A stretch of DNA of 64,000 nt from Phytophthora quininea. Its lineage: Eukaryota > Oomycota > Peronosporomycetes > Peronosporales > Peronosporaceae. The stretch covers positions 372,001 through 436,000 of the forward strand of contig JAAVTG010000523.1 of the NCBI GenBank assembly GCA_011947345.1, in the 5' to 3' direction. The translations under genes and the position numbers were made by a program. The notes beneath the pieces were generated by a model, which was not told the DNA's origin, did no database searches, and saw only the letters and a program-made list of their open reading frames with translations. Every line of letters begins with the position of its first letter. Within the stretch, counting starts at the first letter, position 1. Positions 21,708-32,758 of this stretch are shown here, one piece after another.

Positions 21708-21806
21708 TTACGCTTTATAGAACTTGGTGCCCTTTGGGTCGCCGCTTTGATCATCCCATGCTCTGGCCTTCGCCTTGAACGCTTTGATGCTATCCTTCCA
21801 CTGCTG
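21708..21806 (-). pseudogene. possible effector tail fragment
   Basis: A short minus-strand frame (QQWKDSIKAFKAKARAWDDQ .. GTKFYKA, stop at 21708) has the helical, Lys-rich character of the effector tails nearby, especially that at 10.2 kb. A stop sits directly upstream. The rest of 21598-22170 shows nothing. Confidence 0.3.
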
Positions 21807-22184
21807 TAACTACCTATTTCTCTAGTGTCGACGTTATTAGCGACTCAACCAGATCGCTTTTCAGCTTTCTGGGCGGAATCTGCAGCGAATTACAGAGCCA
21901 CATCGTTTGTCAACAGGTAGAATGGTTGAATTGGTGGTCGAGGAAGTTCGGCAATTTATCTTTCTGAGAAATGTTTAAGCTCTCTGACCGACGATTAACC
22001 CAAATTCAACACTTTCGACTAACCTTTGTAGGGGTTCTCCTTTTGATTTCACTTGTCATACGAGCAATTTTGAACCGAATTCGTCTCCAAAACAGAACAA
22101 AGTGTTCCAAACCACATCACACCGTGCAGCAAACGCCATTCGCATAAGATATTGTAAGAGGGAACCATATATCGTTGGTTGATC

Positions 22185-22349
22185 TTCGTTGCATTGATCT
22201 TGGCTTTGGCCAAGTTCGTCAAAGACCCGATGACTCCTCTCTCTTCGCGGTCGTTTTTCGTCAGCTGCTCAAAGAGATCGGTGAGCAGTAGTAGTTGTAG
22301 TGAAGAGCACGGTCACAACAACGAAGACGAGGTAGAACGTGCGCGCGGT
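22185..22349 (-). pseudogene. RXLR effector remnant with the motif itself cut by a stop
   Basis: From 22349 one frame reads a hydrophobic signal-like stretch (RTFYLVFVVVTVLFTTTTTA) followed by HRSL and then TGA at 22269-22271, where the last Arg of an RSLR motif would be. A neighbouring register continues with NDREERGVIGSLTNLAKAKI, a classic EER region. The start codon is also absent (GCG where ATG is expected). Three independent lesions show a long-dead effector gene. Confidence 0.6.
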
Positions 22350-22619
22350 CTCGGTGGTGTTCGGGAAATCGGCGAGTGCTGTATTTTGGCAAACTCACCA
22401 CAGTTTTTTTCGTTTTGAAGTGAGGTACATTGATGCCATTTAGTATTGACTAACGTCTTCTAATGTCCGTCCCGGCCGATGCCTCTAGATCATCCGCCAG
22501 CAGTCGCTCCAGGCTTCTCACATGATGAGTTCCCAGGAGCCCCGGTGAGAGCTTACACAGTGCCGTCCTTGGAGCTCGAAAGCCCTTCTGCGTGATTGTG
22601 CTCTGCCCAGTGACCTACG

Positions 22620-23146
22620 TCACCTGTGGGCAAGTGCTCTTGCCCATTTCGGGTGAATCGATCCTAATTGAGTAAGATCGAATTGCGCACTGCGGCGCAA
22701 GTCCATGGCGACATTGGCCAAAGCATTGGCGGTTTTGTTATAATTCCAAAGATGGTGTGACCAAGTGACTACATCAAGTTTGTCGGCAAGTCGGCGTATT
22801 TGCCAGTATAACGGTTTGAGAGTGGCAGCCCTCGCAGGCGTACGAGAACGTTGTTGCCGAATGATCAGCAAACTGTCGCCGACGACATGGAGAGGTACGC
22901 ACTTATGCGGTGCCGCAGCTTGGAGCCCATGCAGGAGGCACTGATTTTCCGCAAGATTGTTGGTTGTGGTTTTCGCAGCATAGGACATGCTGACAACCCA
23001 GCAGACTTCAAAGGAATCAAACGCCTGCCCATACGAAGGATCACCGCTCCACTGCCGCCCGGGCTTGGGTTTCCACGGGAGCCGCCATCAAAAAGAGAAT
23101 GTACTTCAAGATGGATGCCACGCGTAGGGTATCCGAAGGTACCCAC
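22620..23146 (-). pseudogene. LINE-C RNase H domain
   Basis: Starts with HSLFDGGSRGNPSPGGSGA (first catalytic Asp), continues in a second register with NNLAENQCLLHGLQAA (Glu) and VPLHVVGDSLLIIRQ (second Asp), then VVTWSHHLWNYNKTANALAN (His/Asn and terminal acidic area, altered). The register changes near 22985. It degrades the RNA strand after reverse transcription in I-like elements. Confidence 0.75.
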
Positions 23147-25104
23147 GAAGATCGTAGTGCGCGAACCACTACTTGTTCAGGTCCTGGTAGAAGTGAAGAT
23201 TGTTGGATATAAAACGCCACCGTTTGATTAGCAGAATGGAGCCGCGCGCGAAATAGCGCTTGGTGGTGCGCCGGCGACATATCGTTCAGCGAGTCAAAGT
23301 GGGAAACCCGCCACCGCCACACAGCATTAAAATAAAGAGCTGCGCCGACTCTCCACGAGCTTTCCGCCAACTGGTTCACTCTTTCGATGTAGACGGCCTT
23401 CGCAGAGGCACTGAGGTGCTGGCAATCACGGTCCGTCAACATCCAAATCCCTGCTGGCACAGCCGATAATTGCAGAGAGAAAATTACTTTTCCTGTCCCC
23501 CCGATGGCAGGCCGAGCTCAATCCACCGTTCCACAAGCACGCGTTGTAGTTCGCACGCTCCAAGGCAAGCCAGAAGATGTGATGGAGATTAACCCTGCCG
23601 AGACGCACGCAACTCTGATGTGGGCATCCGACAGCTCGATGGCCGACATCATACGTCGAGAAGGCATGATGTTTGAGCTACAGCAGTATCTGCTCCCCCA
23701 AGGATTGAGCCCAATGATGCGCCGTATCCGACGCCACTTCAGCTTACTAAGTCCTGCTGCTGCCTCCGTACTAAGTCTCGCCCAGCGTTCTGCTCGACGC
23801 TTCGCTGACTGGGCACCTCGTGCTGTCGTTGCTTTGGTAATGGCCAGCTTGTATTTGGCGCGGGTGCTTGCACTGCACCACTTGTCGACCCGGAGGCTGA
23901 CCGGACGTGAGGTCCGGGGATGAGGGTGAATATTGCGAAAGTGGATCTCAGCACCAAGGCAGGCTTTCAGGTATCGAGTAAGGCTGCGGTGACCATCGAC
24001 CGTCCGCGCAAGGCTGGATCCGTTTGTCCACCAAAGTCGACCTGGGCCACCACATGCTCCTGTCCACTCAGAACAGCGGTCGTGGGTTGATCAATAGGAA
24101 TCGTGCGATACCGGAGTTCATTGGCAAATTGCCCCTATTTAGCAGGAGCGGAAAGTTGGCGATAAGCGCCTGGATTAGCTGCTCTTGCTCATGTCGAAGG
24201 TCGAGAGGGAAGACTTTGTAAAACCGAATGGACAACATACCCCCGCTATCAAGCTCCCACCTCATAATATCCCGCAGATATATCCCGTTGGCGCAAACAG
24301 CGGGGAATGCTTGAGCCGCAGTGTTCTGGACCCCCTTGCGATCCTGTAAGCGAAGCACTGCTAGTTCGACAAACGGGAGCCATTCCAGGCATTGCTCTGC
24401 TCGGAGGCTGCGGATGGTATCAGGGAAAACGCTCGAGATAGCATGACGTAACTCCCGTACATCAATCGTAACCTTGGTCCCCAGCCATGTTCCGGGCAGA
24501 CCCCAGCAAAAGCGGAAAAGCACAGCACTGCAATTGCCACCGATTGTGGTACATGAGGTTCCATCGAATCGCTATACTACGACACGATTGTTTTGCCGGC
24601 GGACCACATGCAGCGACCCCAGCACACTGGTTTCGAAGGAGCCGCAATCAAAGATGGGGTGAGATACACACTTCGGGGAATTACCGCAGCCGAGCTAGAA
24701 AGAAGGATGTCGCCAGCAATGTGTTGGGCCCGGGTACCCATTAGAGCCCACTCCGAGACGGCGGACGCCGCTATCGCTAGCATTTCGGCTTTGAGATTCG
24801 GGACGGCGAGGCCACCTTGTGTCCGAGGCAAGTCCGCTTGATCAATATCCAGCCACGCTCGGGATCCACCGACGTCCACGCAAAAACACCATGCCACACA
24901 AAATTTCTAATCATCCTGTCAAATTGGTTGATCAGTTCTGTAGAAGGCCACGCGTGCCTGCCAATGAATGTAAGCTTGAAATCGATGACCGCAGCAGCGA
25001 TGCAGCTGCGTTGATAGACGGACGTCGTTTTTCGCGACGCGAGGTATAAGCGAGAGGCACGTTGAGACCGCGCTTTGAGCCACGTCTTGCCAGGTTCGCT
25101 GTTG

Positions 25105-25820
25105 CTACCCACTTGTATTCCGAGGTATCTGGCATGCTTGGCAGCTGGAAGATAAACAAGGGGGTAGCACAATCGCAGTCGCTCCTCCGGTCCCGTTCAG
25201 CGGGATGACAACTGTTTTGCTTTCGTTTAGCACAAGACCAGACCCCAATCCAAAATCGGTGGTGATTGTCAAGAGATACGAGACTTGAACGGCTGATTGA
25301 AGGTAAATAGCTGTGTCATCAGCATATCCGGCACACCTCAATTCAAACGCTCCGCTTTGAGATCTCAACATGACACCGTGCAGCTGTGGGTCTGCGTCGA
25401 TCCTGCGATACAACGGCTCCAGTGCCAAGATAAAGAGAAATGGCGCCAACGGGCAGCCCTGGCGGATTCCGCTGGTTACCGCAATCTTCCTTGAGTGTGA
25501 GCCATTCGCGAGGAAGCGCACGGTCGTGCTCGTGTGGAGCAATTCAATAGCCGTGATGAACCGGCTTGGATACCCGTGTCGCCTCAGTACCTCTAGCAGG
25601 TAGCCTCGGCCAACCGAGTCGTAGGCTTTTGAAAGTCGAGTAGGAGGGCTATTGCATCTGCTTGCAGAGCGTCATCGTGAGCCACACGCTGGGCGACATC
25701 AAACAGATCGAGTGTTGCGTGAATCGTTCGATTTGGGACAAATCCGTTTCGATTGCAATGAATGCGAGAATCCAGAGTGGTGCTGACTCGAGTCGCCAGC
25801 ATTTTGTAATCCGAGTTCAA
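25105..25820 (-). pseudogene. LINE-C reverse transcriptase core
   Basis: Contains NSDYKMLATRVSTTL and GFVPNRTIHATLDLFDVAQ, then LLLDFQK (catalytic block A, near 25620), GIRQGCPLAPFLFILALEPL and the catalytic GYADDTAIYL (near 25325). At least one frameshift separates the two halves near 25600. The catalytic Asp pair is present, so decay is by frame breaks rather than loss of catalytic residues. Confidence 0.8.
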
Positions 25821-26949
25821 AATCCAAGCGGGCGATAATTCGATGGGTTGTGGTGATCTCCAGACATTTTCAGCGGAAAGACGTCAGCTTTCAGAAACGA
25901 CCGAGGAAAGACTTCGGCTAGATACCACGCATTAAGGAGGATGTGGAACAAGCGAATCGGCGTAGTCGCGATACCATCCATTCCCCAATCGGTCAGGGCC
26001 CGCCGCCTTGCCAGCGTTAAACGCAGCTATTGCAGAGTAAATCTCGGCTTCTGTAAACTCATCTGCTACTTCGAGCTGGCAACGCGTTGGGTAAGTCTCC
26101 TCAGCCATCCACCCCACTATTTTCTGTCGGTAGTCCTCCGTTGTTGGCGGTTGTTGCAATATCGAGCTCCATGCGTCCGCCAATGTGTCCGCTTGATCGT
26201 GAACCCCACGGGATGGCATACCTACTACAGGATCGAGCCGATGAATCGTGTTGTCGGCAAATTTGCTGGACGTTCGTCTAAAAGTGCCTTGGTAGTTTTG
26301 CCGTCGTGATAAGTGGCATCACGAAATACACTACGCTGTCGGAGAGCAGCCTTATCTCGGAGACAGGTCGCAATGGCGGTGCGGACGCGTGTAAGTGGGC
26401 AGGACCCAGCATTATCTTCAAGGGATAAAGCGTCCAACCGATCGGTGATTGACCCTATGGTTGTTGGCGCCCCCGCAAATCTTCTAGTATGTGGTGTTCT
26501 AGCTTCAGTAGTCTTTTGAGTCGACGGCTGAGTGTCGCCCTGCGGGACCTCCTTTTGCTTTTAACCGCACCCAACGCCACTTTCCGTACGTCCGCCTTAA
26601 GTTCACCCCACCATATCGCCATACTGGCAGCAGTAACACCAGGTTGAGAAATGCGCTCGGCGAAGACACTCAGCATCCACTTGGTTTGCTCAGCTACCAC
26701 TTCCGCAGCATATTGAGGTTGCGGATGCACCCACGCCGGTTTCTTGACCCGACCAGGATCTGTAGGAGATTGCAAAAAATCCGGACGACGTGATGATCCG
26801 CTTGTGCACCTGGAAGCACCAGTTCTTGAGAAGATAACCAATCTCGAAGCCTACGACTAGTGTACCAGTGATCCAGTCGCGAAGAGGCAAGTACATCTCT
26901 GTACCGATAGCGATAGGTATGAGTTTCTGCGTAATATCGTCGGAGAGAG

Positions 26950-27620
26950 GTTGGTGTCTACCGAGGTTGCCGAAACTTGTCAATGCTGTCCGCCAGCCCC
27001 CAGTTGTTAAGAAGCTCTTGGAGCGCCGGGGATCCATGGTATCCCTCACCAGCATTGCACCTATCAAGAGTTGCGTTCAAGGTACAATTAAAATCGCAAT
27101 CCCCCCCCACCATTACCATATCGGTTGGAGGAAGATCTATCGACGCCAGATATCTGAAGAAAGTCTCCCGTGGGGCCTTCAGATGAGGAGCATAGACGTT
27201 CAGCACCAAAACTCTTCGGTGTCAACTCTGCCTTGTATCGCCAAAAATGAGGCGACCAATGTTCCTGCATCACAGGCTGAGCATCTTTGAAATCGCCATA
27301 CGGGTCGACCAACATGGCCACCCCGCCTTTTCTACCGTTCGAGGCTGCCCAAAATGAGTGGGAATCGCAATTCGGACCCACGCAAAAACCCCAGTGGCTT
27401 GCGAAGTTTCGGGTCGCCGCCGCGATCTCCTCCTGTGTGACATGAGTCTCCTGCAGTAGATAGATGCTGTTTCGGCCATGAGCATTCGTGCGCAGAAACG
27501 TCTGCCATCAGTCATTCCTTTGAGCATCGGTGTGGCCAAACCCATTGACGTTCTGCGTGGCCAGCTCGAAACAGTGGTAATCGGGATGGAGAGCATGAGA
27601 ATTTCTGGCATCCCCAGGAC
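26950..27620 (-). pseudogene. LINE-C APE-type endonuclease
   Basis: Fragments in three registers give the expected order of motifs: ATQNVNGFGH at the start (near 27550), a QETHV-like word, GGVAMLVDPYGDF, VLNVYAPHLKAPRETFF, then MVMVGGDCDFNCTLNATLDR carrying the GGDFN signature (near 27115). This endonuclease nicks target DNA for target-primed reverse transcription. Frameshifts near 27510, 27300 and 27150 inactivate it. Confidence 0.75.
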
Positions 27621-29113
27621 TGCAGCGATGCTCTTCCTTTCGAAATTGGCGGGCCTGCCTCGCTCGCGCTTTACAAAATTCTGCTTTCAGTTGAATAGTC
27701 TTGTCCGGGTTAGACAATACTGGGAAAAACTCGCCTAACAACAGTTGTCGTCGAGTGCTGCCGCCGTGCCGGCCAGATTGTTTGCGCTTTGCCGTGGTGT
27801 TTACCGCTGTGGTGGATTTCTCACTGACTTGGGCCGTACCAGTAATCGCGGTGCCGTCCTGGTTGCCATAAAATATGCCTCGTTGTTGTGCGTCTTGACG
27901 CAAGAAGTTCCTGTTAGACGGAGCCGCCGCCTCGGAACTAGTGGGGCGCTGTGTGCCCTTAGTACTGAAGAGGGTGAAACCCACAGCAAGAAGACTTGCC
28001 GTGCGATTCGCCCAGGTGAGACCCAGAGGGAGATCTAAAATACCGCTCCAGTCACCCTCTTGATCTGTTCGATCACACAAGTCACGGATTTGCGGGCATC
28101 GCCGATAAGCTTCGCCGAACCGTCCGTCTGCCGCCGTACACAACGGGGAGTCTCTCCACGTCCACATGACGAACGGCAGAACGTGTAGGATATTCCAATG
28201 CGAGGCAGGAATGTCGTCTGGCTTGGCCAGATTCGCTGCGGTCGGCCACATGTGGCAGAGGCGTTTCCATCGGTCCGCGCAAGAAGCAGTGTTAGGGGCA
28301 GGGATTTGTGTACCCCTAATTGGACAGGACGTAGCCCAAGTGCTACAAAGCTCACGCGCAGCTGGGCAAGCGCATTGTTGGCTCCATATCCATGAATAGC
28401 AGCAGCCTGTCTGTCATAAACTTCAAGCTCTCCCCACTTGAGTAGCAGATTCTGTGCGATTCCTTTGACTGCGAGTTCGGGATAAGGGAGATAGGAAAGA
28501 AGCTGATGGAAAGCGTCCCGATTCGTCAAAGTTCTGGCAAAAACTTCTTCATTACCCCAGCATCACCGCTTGTGGACGGCAGCATACTGCAATTGCGATT
28601 GTGATGTTTCCATCTACTCAGTGCAGATTTGTTTTCCTGCTGGAGATGGCGCATCTTAGCGCGGTCCGTCAATAATTCCGAAACCATGTTGATTGACCGC
28701 AGTAGCCGTGAGTACACATCCTCCTCAACTCTCCCTTTCGAAGTGATCTGAAAACGAACCGTTGGGAGATGCGCTAACTCAGAGTGAGGTTTCGGCGAGG
28801 AAAACTCCGCGTCAGTTTGAGCAGCCTCATGCACGACGTGTCCTGCTTCGTCCACAAGTCGTGGGAGAACCACCGGAACTTTGGGCGTATCATCGAGTAC
28901 CGTCAACCCCAGTCGTTGATGAGAGATGTCAAGTCTTTCCCGCATCGGCATTCGTCTAAGCATTGCGATGTTGACCTTGTCCGTTGGATCCAGCAGATTA
29001 AGGTTCATGTCGTCGATGTCGGCTGGCTCATGAGGCGGGATGACATTGATGTCCATGAGCCATTCATAGGGATCGACAATTGAAGCAGCATATTCCGGGT
29101 CACCTTCAGCATG

Positions 29114-30097
29114 TCATCGTAAAAACGTATCCGGATGGTGGCCAACACCATAGAAATGATTTTCAGTCCGGCACAGGACCATAATCGTTGGCAGAATGTG
29201 TAATGTCTGGTATTGCTCAAAGAGGTGCATGACTTGAGCATCTTCCATCGGTCCGCCGCAACCAGATTCATGCTCTCGTCCATTAGGCAAAACATAATCT
29301 TTGTGGTAGTAGCGTTGCACGTGAGCCACGTGATGAGCATCTTCTTCAAACACGAAAGGTGGCTCCCGCAGATGCTGCGCCATAACGCGTAGTACTTCTG
29401 CTCCAGCCCAAAAGAATGTCGGCACCTGCGTGTTAACCGATCGGCGACATTCCGTCTGATAGTGCCCATAAAGCGCCGCAGTAGCCGCTTCCTTGGATGC
29501 TGGGGTCGACTGATCGGGATACAGCCGACATATTTCTCGGATGGGGTCTACCAGGCCAACAGCTTCGTCTTTGGGCAAATTAGCCAGGATCAGCGCGTAT
29601 ACCTTCCGTTTAAGCGTATTTATTTCGCGTACATTTTCCGCCGTGAATGTCGTTCTGCTATCCGCATTTACTGTCGTGAAGTAAAAGGCCGAGAAGGCGC
29701 ATTGCCCATTGGGTGGAACAGTGATGAGCCTGGCTTGAGAACCCTGTAGAAAGGTCCACAGATGCTGTGTAAATACTGGTTTCACCTTCGTTTTGCCCAC
29801 CGTGAACTCCTGCGAAGATGTAGGCGTGGGCGCGTCGGGCGTGGACTCCCAACCAAGCTCGGACGTTGACTGGGCCAGTTGGATCGAAGAAGCCTGAGAC
29901 TCGTGCGCAACTGGCAGCGAGGACTTAGAGTTGACCGAGGTGGCCTGCGAGAAAGGGAACTCCGACCCTGGCGTAGATGTAGCCGGCGGGGTCGAGGTAG
30001 GGGCGGAAGACCCCACATAACTTGACAGTTCCGACGCAGCAGGTTGATTCGTTGCCGCCGCCGTGTTCGTCGCGACAGGAGTGCTGCATTCCGGCAT
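29114..30097 (-). CDS. LINE-C OTU-like cysteine protease domain
   Basis: A 327-residue uninterrupted frame. After a Ser/Thr/Pro-rich leader of about 110 residues comes an OTU-like fold signature: PPNGQCAFSAFYF with the presumed catalytic Cys at about 133 (NGQC in place of the common DGNC/NGDC), and near the end LPTIMVLC..ENHFYGV with the presumed catalytic His at about 314. OTU proteases cut ubiquitin or polyproteins. OTU-like domains are known from some retroelements; here it may process the element's own protein or act on host ubiquitin. It is the best preserved piece of LINE-C. Confidence 0.65.
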   Translation of the reverse strand: MPECSTPVATNTAAATNQPAASELSSYVGSSAPTSTPPATSTPGSEFPFSQATSVNSKSSLPVAHESQASSIQLAQSTSELGWESTPDAPTPTSSQEFTVGKTKVKPVFTQHLWTFLQGSQARLITVPPNGQCAFSAFYFTTVNADSRTTFTAENVREINTLKRKVYALILANLPKDEAVGLVDPIREICRLYPDQSTPASKEAATAALYGHYQTECRRSVNTQVPTFFWAGAEVLRVMAQHLREPPFVFEEDAHHVAHVQRYYHKDYVLPNGREHESGCGGPMEDAQVMHLFEQYQTLHILPTIMVLCRTENHFYGVGHHPDTFLR

Positions 30098-32754
30098 ATT
30101 GCCGGGGCAGTGTCCATAAACGAACCAGCCGGCTCCGAATAAGCATACTCTGCTTCTTGGTCTTCGTAGTTAGAATGAGAGCCCGTTTCATCCGCTTCTT
30201 GAAGAGCTGCGAAGCGGCTACACTCCTGCTCCTGGCGAAAGGCCCAAAAGAGTCGGAGAAGAGCGGGCAGTTTCGCGCTTCCCACGCAGCCCTGTTATCG
30301 GTGTCGATTCCACTGTTTTACCGCGCGATGGACCGGTAGCTGTGGCAGGTTTTGGCGTTCCTTTCGCAACCTGTCATTGGGCTTCTTGCATAGCCTTTTG
30401 GAAAGTGCCTCCGCTGCGGTCTTAGCCTTGGATATCTTCACAGCCGCCACCTCTTTCTTTTAGTTGACTTTGATTTCACCACAGTATATCCATCGTCAAC
30501 ATTGGGCGACCTCAGCGAAGAAGATGGTGCCGTTCGCTGTTTTGTGCGAAGGGAACCTTCACAAGAGGCACCCATGGAGGGAGTATCTGTACTGGTATAT
30601 TGAACGAAAGCTCCGGCGTCTAGATGACGGTCATCTGACTTCGTAGTAGTCACTAACGCTGCAAGGAAAGTCTCGAGACTCTCCGCATCGGTGTGACGGT
30701 ACGTCACTGCAGACCCCACGTCAAAAGCAGCTACGTCTCCTGCGTAAGTTCTAAGTCCTCGACGCTGTGCAGCAGCAATCTGCTCAGGCCGAACTCCGCA
30801 ATATTGAGCCAGACGACGTGGACTGTAGCAGCGCGAGCAGGGGGGCTGATATAAGAGGTGGTGATGGAGGGACACCGTCGTCGAGTCCAGCTTGACTTTA
30901 GTGACGTCTTGTAGCTCCATGGGCCATGGGGCATTCTTCTTGAGCGAAGCGAATCATGACCGCGTGGTAATCAGGTTAGCTATCACCCTCGTTCCGTGGA
31001 CTTTCCGCATCAATGACAGTCACTCCAGCCAGGCAGGAAAAGGCTGCAGTGAGCGCCACAAGACCGATCTTCTGAGCACCCAATACGCGAATGGAGTAAA
31101 GCCGACAGAGCTGCTCTTGCTCGTAAGCCCCGGATACCTGAAAAGTGGTGCGTTCAGTGTCCTGAAGTTCGATAACTGCCTTCTGCAGGCGCAAAGTAAC
31201 ACCTCTATAGAAGTCGGCAATGCGACGGTTGTGGAAGACGGACTTGAGCGTGTGCAGCCCATCGAAGTGGAGAAGCTTCACATCTCGCATCATTCGTGCA
31301 ATCATGTCCTTCCCATTGCTCGTATCCGAATTGGCGAGGAAGAGTTGTTCAAACAGCACCATTGCCGACATATTCTTCCTTAACTTAACGTGAGGTGGGA
31401 TGTTAGCAGTGAATGTCACCTCCACGTGGCGTTCATGAAATTCCTCGATCATGGCCCGCTGTAAGACAGGAATAGTCGCCTTCAAAAATAGCGGGGGATG
31501 GGGTAGTTCAAGTTCCCCCGAAAATATGCAAGCAACGTGTTCGTTTCCAAAGAGGTGCGAGGGCGAAGACAATCGTCCTGGTGGACCGCAGATGGAGAGA
31601 CAGCTAAGTCATGCATCAAAGCCATATCCGGAGTAAGTTCAATCTCCCTGCAGCCCGTCCATTCGTTTTGGAGGGTAGCGTGAAGCTTGGCACGCTCGCG
31701 AGAGCTCCACACTCCCCGCAGTTGCTCGCGTTCTGGGTGAGAATGTCCGACAGATAAATGATGCTGGACGACCGCCGCGTAATTGCGGGGAGGTCAACAT
31801 CGCGGGGTGGAGCAGAAAACGAAGATTTCGTAGGAAACCCCGGCTCGCCCGATGGTGTCGCCACAGGGGTTTTTACGTCTGAGGCCGTATTAGAAGACGG
31901 AGATGACCCGCGTTGCGCTCGATCTGTAGGGTGTTTAGGGGCAGCCCCTCCAGGGTCCGCGGGGGCACTGGCCATCGCGACCGAAGCTTGCTGGCCTGGA
32001 GAACGCAAAGGGGGGTGAACGTAAGGTCCAGACGAAGAGGGCCGCAAATCCACTTGGTCTATCCGTGGGAACTTGCGAAGTGCGTCATGGAATGATGAAC
32101 CAGCCCACGTCGCCGAGCTTGCTGCAATGCACGTTCACTCACGCCTATGATAGCCGGCGTTGTTGACTTCCCACTCACACCTGCGTTCTTCGAGCCACTG
32201 GAAGAACTCGTCGCCAGCGGCGTTTGCTTTTCGGAGATGTTGATGTCGCTCGAGCTCGGTCGCACATTTACGACTCTCCCAAGGCAGTCGAAGATCGCAT
32301 CCGGCAAGTTTACTCGCCAACTGTTCGGTTGCATTGAACCGAGTCAGATGCCATTTACCCTCGGCACTCTTCGCCTTGTGGGCTGTGGGGCCTTGCGGAC
32401 TTTTGTGTTTGAGGCGATGTGTTCGGCGATGGTGGCTAATCGAACCACACCAAACGTTGCCATGAGTCTTCAAACTTTCGACAGGCGTGACAACCGTCAA
32501 TACTGGGAGTGGTTGGCGTACGCGCTATTCTCGAAGCGCTCACGTGCAATGTCGTCACTGGAATCGGTGGCCTTGGTGGGCATTAACTGGAAGAGTGACA
32601 CTGACGTGGCGAGGATCACTACCACCGTGCAGTCGGACCACCCTGAAGAACTTATATGTGACTTCCTCGTGGTCAAGTGAATGAAAGGGAGGCCACTCTG
32701 GCAGCGGGGTCTCCTATTCGATGGTCGTTGGTGTCCGAATCTGGGCCAGTCACT

Positions 32755-32758
32755 TTAA
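32755..32758. repeat. TTAA target-site duplication, left
   Basis: TTAA immediately outside the left inverted repeat of the piggyBac-like element; the partner is 36440-36443. Confidence 0.85.

Larger units (their letters stand above)
22415..32240 (-). mobile_element. LINE-C: long non-LTR retrotransposon with OTU, APE, RT and RNase H
   Basis: A nearly 10-kb minus-strand element. Reading 5' to 3' (right to left): a decayed ORF1 with Ser/Pro-rich and helical gag-like segments (32240-30440), an OTU-like protease domain (30097-29114), a linker (29056-27700), an APE-type endonuclease (27620-26950), reverse transcriptase with YADD (25820-25105), thumb and linker (25100-23200) and RNase H (23146-22620). 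Many frameshifts make it non-functional. The domain order with a C-terminal RNase H fits the I-like group of non-LTR elements; the clade is not certain. The 3' end is near 22415-22425. The 5' end abuts LRR-like family copy 1 at about 32240, and I find no target-site duplication. Confidence 0.8.

Noticed and set aside
32059..32242. Plus-strand extension of LRR-like copy 1 upstream of 32243
   Set aside because: The stretch reads as LINE-C ORF1 on the minus strand (Ser-rich, continuous with the frame beyond) and has no family homology on the plus strand.
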